DNA of 5,303 nucleotides, taken from contig PXEK01000142.1 of assembly GCA_003564735.1 (NCBI GenBank), positions 1 to 5,303 of the forward strand. The letters are read 5' to 3'. The notes under the pieces are model-generated. The model ran no database searches, was not told where the DNA came from, and saw nothing but the letters and a program-made list of their open reading frames with translations. Made by a program: the position numbers and the translations under genes. Source of the stretch: Cryomorphaceae bacterium. GTDB taxonomy: Bacteria; Bacteroidota; Bacteroidia; Flavobacteriales_G; Salibacteraceae. Positions 1 to 5,303 of this stretch are shown in pieces (position 1 is the first letter of the stretch; every line of letters starts with the position of its first letter).

Positions 1-1227
1 AATAATCGGCGCGACTTTTATGTCGAAGTAATTGATAACCGGAATAAAATTTTACTTTTGGGCTCTGCACCGCATCCCGACATTGGTGCTTTTGACCGAG
101 CCTTATCTTCAGTGAAAACCTATGAAACTGAGGTAAAACTGCTCACCAACAATACTCAACTCCCCGATTTGGATGATTATTCCATGGTAATTGCCTTTCA
201 CTTGGGAGCCAAAAAATACGACGGTGTTATTCAAAAATTGAAGCAAAGTAAAATCCCGATTCTGTGGAAAGCCGGCTTGCGTGACGACGTAAACCGCGTT
301 AGAACTGCCGTTCCCGCGCTTAAAATTAATTCTGCCCGCAACAAAACCAATGATATAAACGGCGCGGTAAACAAATCGTTTAACTTATTCACTTATAATA
401 GGTCGTACAACGAAGTTTTATCAGCGTTACCTCCTTTGCAAATTCCCCTGGCCGATTATCAAGCCACGGGGGCACTTTCGCCATTGATTACCCAAAAAAT
501 AGGTAAAGTGGAAACCCCGCAACCGCTGGCAGCTTTTTCCTCTTCGGGCGAATTTAAGTACGGGATATTTTTAGGAGAGGGTTATTTCCGTTGGCGACAG
601 CACAATTTTTTGAATGAATGCAACACCAAAGCCTTTGACGATTTAATTCGCAAAGCCGCGGCTTATCTCATGACCGTTGAGGATAGGAGTCGGTTTAGAG
701 TAGATTACGAACCCCGCACATCCACCGCGGTTCCCGTTCAGTTTCGAGCCGAGCTTTACAACAAAAGTTTTGAGCCGGTGAACGAGCCCGATGTGGATAT
801 CATCATCAAAAGTAAAAACGGCGAAGAACGAGAATTCACTTTTTCGCGACGCGGCGACCGTTACATTCTCAATCGCGGACTCATGGAAGCGGGCGAATAC
901 CTCTTTGAAGCGCGAACTCAATTGGGAGATGAAAAATTTGAAAAAACCGGACTTTTCACCGTTGAACAAATTTCAATCGAGAGTCAAGCCACACAAGCCG
1001 ATTTTAACCTTTTGCGCAATTTGGCGCAAGGTAGCGGCGGCGCTTTTGTAACATCAAGACAAATCGAATCGCTACCTGAAATCATCGAGAAAGATACCTC
1101 GATAAACGTACTCATTAGAGAGTACACACAATTCTCAGATGTTATCGAACTTGAGATTTTCCTTTTCTTATTGCTCATTTTAGCTGCAGCCGAATGGTTT
1201 TTGAGAAAATATAACGGCAGCTATTAA
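1..1227 (+). CDS. C-terminal part of a VWA/GATase-like membrane protein (5' end outside window)
   Basis: The frame is open from the first base, so the gene starts left of the window; the TTG at 58 is an internal leucine. The visible 408 residues end at TAA 1225-1227. Residues about 16-120 read as alternating strands and helices (KILLLGSAPHPDIGAFDRAL, then a DDYSMVIAF strand), like the Rossmann-type core of class I glutamine amidotransferase-like domains. Residues 189-199 carry GIFLGEGYFRWR, a motif I associate with this membrane family. A beta-rich, Ig-like stretch follows (about 244-324), then a short helical part. One transmembrane helix lies at about 385-401, with the tail EWFLRKYNGSY presumably cytoplasmic. 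In related Bacteroidota proteins of roughly 680 residues, the missing N-terminal half holds membrane helices and a von Willebrand A-like domain; that is recalled, not seen here. Most of the visible part is probably periplasmic. Function is unknown. No partner gene is visible; the next gene converges on it. Confidence 0.
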   Translation, partial: NNRRDFYVEVIDNRNKILLLGSAPHPDIGAFDRALSSVKTYETEVKLLTNNTQLPDLDDYSMVIAFHLGAKKYDGVIQKLKQSKIPILWKAGLRDDVNRVRTAVPALKINSARNKTNDINGAVNKSFNLFTYNRSYNEVLSALPPLQIPLADYQATGALSPLITQKIGKVETPQPLAAFSSSGEFKYGIFLGEGYFRWRQHNFLNECNTKAFDDLIRKAAAYLMTVEDRSRFRVDYEPRTSTAVPVQFRAELYNKSFEPVNEPDVDIIIKSKNGEEREFTFSRRGDRYILNRGLMEAGEYLFEARTQLGDEKFEKTGLFTVEQISIESQATQADFNLLRNLAQGSGGAFVTSRQIESLPEIIEKDTSINVLIREYTQFSDVIELEIFLFLLLILAAAEWFLRKYNGSY

Positions 1228-1345
1228 ATCATCATAAGCGGCTGTTTCACAGCAGATCATCCGCTCATCCGGAATTACAAGGAATAAATTTGAAAAAAAA
1301 ATCGTTTTCCACCCAACCATTTTAAAATTTCTGCGTCTACTACAG

Positions 1346-1377
1346 TGTAAGAAAACTTGGAACCATTGTTTCTTACA
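1346..1377 (+). repeat. 9-bp inverted repeat (stem-loop)
   Basis: TGTAAGAAA at 1346-1354 is the exact reverse complement of TTTCTTACA at 1369-1377, leaving a 14-base loop. No T-run follows on either strand, so it is not a terminator by itself. It lies only six bases before the terminator-like stem at 1383. Part of its right arm (CTTACAT, 1372-1378) is repeated at 1390-1396 inside that next structure, so the left arm could pair with either copy. It may be just an upstream part of the 3' untranslated region of the left gene's transcript. The arms are A/T-rich, so stability would be modest. Confidence 0.
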
Positions 1378-1382
1378 TTTAC

Positions 1383-1440
1383 CCGGCATCTTACATCTCT
1401 TTTCCCCCCGATTCGAATGTATAAAGATGCCGGTTTTTTT
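1383..1440 (+). terminator. Probable factor-independent terminator of the + strand gene
   Basis: CCGGCATCTT (1383-1392) pairs perfectly with AAGATGCCGG (1424-1433). It can extend inward through ACAT (1393-1396) with ATGT (1417-1420) across a three-base bulge. Seven T follow directly (1434-1440). The loop is large, about 20 bases, and includes a run of six C. The stem-then-T arrangement fits termination of rightward transcription, about 155 bases after the stop of the membrane protein gene. There is no A-run left of the stem, so it should not work as an intrinsic terminator for the opposing efflux operon, whose own terminator I could not find. Confidence 0.
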
Positions 1441-1525
1441 ATGTCCGTTTGTCAACGACCGGAACAAGCGAATTGAACCCAACGCACTCAAAAAGGTTAC
1501 AAACCAATTTACAAATTAAAAATCA

Positions 1526-2848
1526 CTAAAGAATCTCCTCGGGTAACGAACCTGCCAAGCGATGCAACATCAACTCACTTTGCTTTAAGTCAAATTTTGC
1601 CTCTACGACCTGTAATTTGGCCTGCAAGACCTCGAGCTGCAACTGCCTAAACTCCAAACTTGTGATTAAACCTGTTTTATATTGCTCCAATGCAATCTCC
1701 TCCAGCTTGCCCGCCTCCTCAGCATTCATTTGAGCCAACAATAACTCTTGCTTGGCGCTTTTATAATTTTGATCGGCCGTAAAAAAAGCTGCCTTTACAT
1801 CCGTTTTCTTTTCCTCTGCACTAATTTGAGCATTTTCGGCTTGTAGTTTTGCCGTTTGCATTGCCGTGCGCTCTTTTCCTCCGTCATATAAATTAAATCG
1901 CAAGCTCACTCCAAACTGCGGTCCGTACTGTCGGTTACTCAGCAAGAAACCAAAATCACTCGTGGAACGATCAAAATTATAACTTCCAAAAAGCATAACT
2001 TCGGGCATCAAATTACCGCGGCGGGATTTCACATTCTGTTCTTCAAGCAACTGTTGAATTTGGGTTTGATTGAGTTCCGTATTTTTGGTCAGAACCGACT
2101 CCAACATATCGTCGGTATTTAGTCCGGGATTCACTCGAAAGTCATCTTCAGTCGCAATATCATTTTCCAAATCCACCGCCATAAGCCTGTTCACCTCGAT
2201 TTCATAGTTCTTTAAATCTGCACGAAACCTCACCAATTGAACACTATCAGAAAGCATATTTATGCGCGCCCGATGAACCTCCAACATATTTCCCGTACCC
2301 ACCTCTTTTCTTTTTTCTTCCAACTCCAATCGCTCCCTCGAAACGTCATAAACCGTTTGCAGCTCTTGTAACATTGCACGACCTTTCATCAACTCGTAAT
2401 AAACCGCTGAAACGTCCAGTACCGTTTGCTCTATATAGTAGCGTACGGTGGTCTTTCCCAGCAACGCTTGCGTTTGGAGTTTTTCGCGTTCGGCAAACAT
2501 TTTAAATCCGTCAAAAATAGTCCACTCCACCCCTATGGCTCCTGATAGATTTGAGCTTCTACCTCCTGAAACCTCTTGCCTGTCGCCCGATACAAACTCC
2601 TGCTCTGATTCTCTAATCGACCGACGATAATCGCCGTCTATGTAAACGTTTGGAGTGAAGCCTGCATTACCCAAAGTATTTTCATTCTCAGCTATATCTT
2701 GATCAACACGAGCCAAGCGAACGCCATAATTTTTCTGCAAAGCCGTTTCAACAAGCGACTTCAGCGCTTTATCCTGCGCATGAAGAGTGAGAATAGGAAC
2801 CACGCTTACCAAAATCAAACAAAAACCGGCACTAATCTTCTTCAACAT
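1526..2848 (-). CDS. TolC-family outer-membrane efflux protein
   Basis: A complete 440-residue protein, normal length for the TolC/OprM-like family, which forms trimeric beta-barrel plus alpha-helical ducts carrying substrates from RND pumps across the outer membrane. The N-terminus is a signal peptide: a KK pair, a hydrophobic stretch to about residue 22, then probable cleavage after LHAQ (residue 25). Cys10 lies within that stretch and is not in a lipobox, so this is not obviously a lipoprotein. The family's internal duplication is visible: WTIFDGFK (109-116) is echoed by FNLYDGGK (318-325), each at the end of a barrel strand. KEVGTGNMLEVHRARIN (181-197) is echoed by YKTGLITSLEFRQLQLE (390-406) in the long helices. 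Helical stretches rich in A, Q, E and L fill about 117-225 and 326-432. The start is ATG 2848-2846, with AGGAAA at 2865-2860 as a weak, rather distant ribosome site. It overlaps the end of the permease gene by 17 bases, so it is co-transcribed and probably translationally coupled. The substrate is unknown. Confidence 0.
   Translation of the reverse strand: MLKKISAGFCLILVSVVPILTLHAQDKALKSLVETALQKNYGVRLARVDQDIAENENTLGNAGFTPNVYIDGDYRRSIRESEQEFVSGDRQEVSGGRSSNLSGAIGVEWTIFDGFKMFAEREKLQTQALLGKTTVRYYIEQTVLDVSAVYYELMKGRAMLQELQTVYDVSRERLELEEKRKEVGTGNMLEVHRARINMLSDSVQLVRFRADLKNYEIEVNRLMAVDLENDIATEDDFRVNPGLNTDDMLESVLTKNTELNQTQIQQLLEEQNVKSRRGNLMPEVMLFGSYNFDRSTSDFGFLLSNRQYGPQFGVSLRFNLYDGGKERTAMQTAKLQAENAQISAEEKKTDVKAAFFTADQNYKSAKQELLLAQMNAEEAGKLEEIALEQYKTGLITSLEFRQLQLEVLQAKLQVVEAKFDLKQSELMLHRLAGSLPEEIL
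2832..2848 (-). other. 17-base overlap of permease end and TolC-family start
   Basis: The ATG of the outer-membrane factor (2848-2846) lies 14 bases before the permease TAG (2834-2832) in another frame. The shared bases encode the permease tail (VEED) and the first residues MLKKI of the next protein's signal peptide. The arrangement means a single mRNA and suggests coupling of the two translations. The only purine-rich site upstream, AGGAAA at 2865-2860, lies within permease coding sequence. Confidence 0.
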
Positions 2849-5303
2849 AACGTTTTTTGTTTCCTGTTATACTCGCAAAAACCGTATAAACGGTGGGAGT
2901 TACGAACAGTGTAATTCCCAATGATAAAGCCAATCCTCCAATAATAGCCACACCCATAGGTATGCGACTGCTCGAAGCTCCGCCCAACGCCAGTGCAATA
3001 GGCAAAGCTCCTAAAATTGTAGCCGTTGATGTCATGAGAATAGGCCTAAACCTACTTGCGGCCGCATCAACAGCGGCCTCGCGTATTGAAAAACCCTCTA
3101 ACCTGCGCTGATTGGCAAATTCCACTATCAAAATACCGTTTTTAGTCACAATCCCTATGAGCACAATCATACCAATTTCACTAAAAATATTCAACGTATG
3201 ACCCAATACCCATAGAGAGAGTAAGGCTCCCGCAAGCGCCAACGGAACGGTAGTCATTATCGTCAGCGGATCCCAAAAGCTTTCAAACTGTGCCGCCAAA
3301 GCCAAATATACCAAAATGAGTGCAAGAGCAAAGGCCAAAGCCAAACTGTCAGAACTCTCGGCAAACTCCTTACTGGGGCCGGCTAAATCAGTTGTAAATG
3401 TTTCGTCAAGCACCTCATCACCAATGGCTCTCATGGCTTTGATACCGTCACCCATTGTTTTTCCCTCGGCCGGATTGGCTTGGAACGTAGCCGATACGTA
3501 ACGGTTGTAGCGGTAAAGTTCGGGCGGATTAGAAATATAATCAATATCAATCAACGTTTCCAACCTCACTTGCTCACCGGCGGCATTACGCACCGTAAGT
3601 TTGAGTAAATCTGAAGGTTCATCACGATCTTCTCTAAAAGCCTCGCCAATAACGTAGTACTGCTTACCGTCTCTAATAAAAAAACCAAAACGCAACTCAC
3701 TCAAATACAACTGAATGGTTTGTGCAACATCCAACACCGAAACCCCCTGCTCTCGCGCACTTTCGCGATCAATTTCTACTTTGAGTTCAGGTTTGTTAAA
3801 CTTAAGGTCGATATTCACTACTTGAAACGTTTCCTCTTGTTGTGCTTTTTCCATAAACCGGGGTATGATGTCTCGCAGCTTTTCCAAGGTGGGTGCCTGT
3901 ACCACAAATTGAACGGGTAAACGTCCCAGACCGCCCCCACCACCGGCAGAAATTGTTTGCTCCTGAGTTACATAAGTTCTGGCAAACGTATGTTGGCTCA
4001 CCTCAGCTCCCAACTCTTCCGCAATTTGCATTTGACTTTTCTTGCGCTCTCCCGGCGGCTTTAGGGTGACACGAACAAAACCTGAGTTTACCGAAACGCT
4101 GGACCCAAAACCGGGTGAGGTTACCGCCAGTAACGACTCTTTGCCTTCAATGGTATCGGCAAGGGAAACCATTTTTTTTACGTAGTCGTCCATCATTTCA
4201 AACGAAACCCCTTCGGGCGCGGTGGCAAATATGCGCAACCGACTTTTGTCCTCCATGGGGGCAAGTTCAGAAGGCAGCGCGATAAACAATTGCCATACCG
4301 CCAGAATGGCCAAGCCCATAATGGCAAAGGCAGCAATTTTAAAATCAATCAAACGGTTCAAATAGTGACGGTAAGCGCTTATTAGTTTATCCAAACCGTT
4401 ACCGATGTGTTTAAAGATGCCTTTTTCTGCGGTTTGTTTTTTCAGAACCCTGGAACTCAGCATAGGAGTAAGCGTAAGCGATACGAATGAGCTGATAATT
4501 ACCGCACCGGCCACCACAATACCAAATTCCCTGAAAAGTCGGCCGGTGAGTCCCTGCAAAAAGATGACGGGTAAAAACACACACACCAAAACCACCGTAG
4601 TTGAAATGATGGCAAAGAAAATCTCTTTCGCGCCTTTAAAAGCGGCCTGAATTTTATCCTCACCCCTTTCAATTCGTTGATAAATATTTTCCATCATCAC
4701 AATGGCATCATCAACGACCAGGCCCGTAGCCAAAACAATACCCAACAGCGTAAGAATATTGATTGAAAATCCGGCGATGTACATCACAAAAAAGGTTCCG
4801 ACCAAAGAAATAGGAATAGCCACAATAGGCACAATGGTAGTTCGCCCATTGCGCAGAAAAAAGAATATGGTGAGAACTACCAGACCAAACGCTAAAAAGA
4901 TGGTTTGCTGCACCTCAGTGATAGCGCGCCTGATGCTTTGAGTGGTATCCAAGGCTACGCCAATTTTATAATCCTCGGGTAACTCTTTCTTGATCAATTC
5001 AACGCGCTTGAAAACCTCATCGGCAATTTCAATATAATTGGCGCCGGGCTGCGGCTGAATGGCAACACCTATCATGGGTTCAGATAGATCGCCGCGCAAG
5101 TAGGTGCGCTCATTTTCGGGCGCCAAACGAGCTTTACCGATGTCTTTAAACCTCACCAATACACCGTCTTGCTCCTTGATAATCATGTTATCGAATTCCT
5201 CTTCGGTTTCGAGCCGACCCAACGTGCGCACGGTGAGTTCTTGACGATAACCGCGCACTTGCCCCGACGGCAGCTCAACGTTTTGGTCTTCGAGAGCAGT
5301 TCT
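2832..5303 (-). CDS. RND (HAE1/AcrB-like) efflux permease, N-terminus outside window
   Basis: The frame is open to the right edge, so the gene starts beyond 5303; the GTG at 5258 is internal. The visible 823 residues are the C-terminal four-fifths of a roughly 1030-residue inner-membrane proton/substrate antiporter. They open in the first periplasmic porter region (ALEDQNVELPSGQVRG, as in AcrB near residue 190). Eleven of twelve membrane helices are present: TM2-TM6 at about 132-282, TM7 at 323-342 and TM8-TM12 at 654-808. A second large periplasmic region lies between TM7 and TM8. The proton-relay residues are intact: adjacent aspartates in TM4 (GLVVDDAIVMMEN, residues 198-199, matching AcrB D407/D408) and the TM10 lysine (GIVTKNGILIVEF, residue 721, matching K940). 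SRFRPILMTS at the start of TM11 is also typical. The intact relay and full C-terminus suggest a working pump. It is HAE1-like (drug or lipophile efflux) rather than metal-exporting, judging by its motifs; the exact substrate is not readable. The stop TAG (2834-2832) lies inside the start of the TolC-family gene. Confidence 0.
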   Translation of the reverse strand, partial: RTALEDQNVELPSGQVRGYRQELTVRTLGRLETEEEFDNMIIKEQDGVLVRFKDIGKARLAPENERTYLRGDLSEPMIGVAIQPQPGANYIEIADEVFKRVELIKKELPEDYKIGVALDTTQSIRRAITEVQQTIFLAFGLVVLTIFFFLRNGRTTIVPIVAIPISLVGTFFVMYIAGFSINILTLLGIVLATGLVVDDAIVMMENIYQRIERGEDKIQAAFKGAKEIFFAIISTTVVLVCVFLPVIFLQGLTGRLFREFGIVVAGAVIISSFVSLTLTPMLSSRVLKKQTAEKGIFKHIGNGLDKLISAYRHYLNRLIDFKIAAFAIMGLAILAVWQLFIALPSELAPMEDKSRLRIFATAPEGVSFEMMDDYVKKMVSLADTIEGKESLLAVTSPGFGSSVSVNSGFVRVTLKPPGERKKSQMQIAEELGAEVSQHTFARTYVTQEQTISAGGGGGLGRLPVQFVVQAPTLEKLRDIIPRFMEKAQQEETFQVVNIDLKFNKPELKVEIDRESAREQGVSVLDVAQTIQLYLSELRFGFFIRDGKQYYVIGEAFREDRDEPSDLLKLTVRNAAGEQVRLETLIDIDYISNPPELYRYNRYVSATFQANPAEGKTMGDGIKAMRAIGDEVLDETFTTDLAGPSKEFAESSDSLALAFALALILVYLALAAQFESFWDPLTIMTTVPLALAGALLSLWVLGHTLNIFSEIGMIVLIGIVTKNGILIVEFANQRRLEGFSIREAAVDAAASRFRPILMTSTATILGALPIALALGGASSSRIPMGVAIIGGLALSLGITLFVTPTVYTVFASITGNKKRYVEED

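Larger units (their letters stand above)
1228..1525. other. Convergent intergenic spacer
   Basis: This is the A/T-rich gap between the stops of two converging genes. It contains a small hairpin just after the left stop (GCTGT 1241-1245 with ACAGC 1249-1253, no T-run after it). It also has a run of nine A at 1293-1301, a short AT palindrome (1319-1328), a 9-bp hairpin (1346-1377) and a terminator-like hairpin (1383-1440). From 1441 to 1525 I see nothing beyond A/T-rich sequence. The minus-strand open frame that crosses the spacer (1491 to 1180) runs into the end of the left gene, has no recognisable protein features and is not called. I see no tRNA or convincing promoter. Confidence 0.

Noticed and set aside
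58..60. TTG as the start of the left-hand protein
   Set aside because: The same frame is open to the first base, and the residues before it (DFYVEVIDNRNKILL) continue the domain, so the gene is cut by the window edge.
1290..1380. Possible promoter for a small RNA (TTGAAA at 1290, TAAAAT at 1323, or TACATTTA at 1374)
   Set aside because: The first pair is spaced about 27 bases apart. The Bacteroidota-like TAnnTTTG near-match at 1374 has no -33 TTTG at a suitable distance.
1180..1491. Minus-strand 103-residue open frame across the spacer
   Set aside because: It overlaps the conserved C-terminal end of the membrane protein gene and the terminator, has a composition unlike a folded protein (many K, R and C, no domain pattern), and no ribosome site was evident.
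1441..1525. Short inverted repeats (such as AACC/GGTT and AATTT/AAATT) as a terminator for the efflux operon
   Set aside because: The stems are only four to five bases, mostly A/T, and are not followed by a T-run on the minus strand.
2448..4941. Several + strand open frames of 60-81 residues opposite the efflux genes
   Set aside because: They are antisense shadows of strongly conserved RND and TolC-family coding sequence and show no protein features of their own.
5256..5258. GTG as the start of the permease
   Set aside because: Upstream codons in frame encode the conserved RND segment ALEDQNVELPSGQ, so this is an internal valine of a truncated gene.
1..5303. CRISPR array, insertion sequence, tRNA or phage-like genes
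   Set aside because: No regularly spaced repeats, transposase-like reading frame, terminal inverted repeats or cloverleaf sequence were seen on either strand.

Overview
The window looks like an ordinary chromosomal stretch from a member of the Bacteroidota, most likely a flavobacterium-like lineage. The reasons are the moderately AT-rich composition, A/T-rich spacers, weak Shine-Dalgarno sequences, and the left-hand gene. That gene ends in a transmembrane helix followed by the tail EWFLRKYNGSY, which I recall from a Bacteroidota family of VWA/glutamine-amidotransferase-like membrane proteins. I could not run a database search, so the taxonomic placement rests on recognition by eye.

Layout: two convergent transcription units are separated by about 300 bases. 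On the + strand (1-1227) is the 3' part of the membrane protein gene, whose beginning lies beyond the left edge. On the - strand, reading right to left, are the 3' four-fifths of an RND-type (HAE1/AcrB-like) efflux permease gene (5303 to 2832, beginning beyond the right edge) and then a complete TolC-family outer-membrane factor gene (2848 to 1526). The last two overlap by 17 bases and must belong to one operon. The convergent spacer (1228-1525) has no convincing gene. It holds a good factor-independent terminator for the + strand gene (10-bp stem plus seven T) and, just upstream, a second 9-bp hairpin.

How the genes work together: the permease uses the proton gradient to move substrates out of the inner membrane or periplasm. 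The TolC-family protein provides the outer-membrane duct. The third component of such a pump, a periplasmic adaptor (HlyD/membrane fusion family), is not in the window. In related operons it usually lies just upstream of the permease, which would be right of position 5303. The substrate cannot be read from the sequence. The left-hand membrane protein shows no functional link to the pump beyond being its convergent neighbour.

I found no mobile element, CRISPR array, RNA gene or clearly new system. The observations offered for a second look are modest: a possible pair of competing RNA structures in the spacer, the tight permease/outer-membrane-factor overlap, a five-glycine loop in the permease, and a glutamine-amidotransferase-like region that seems to lack a catalytic cysteine.
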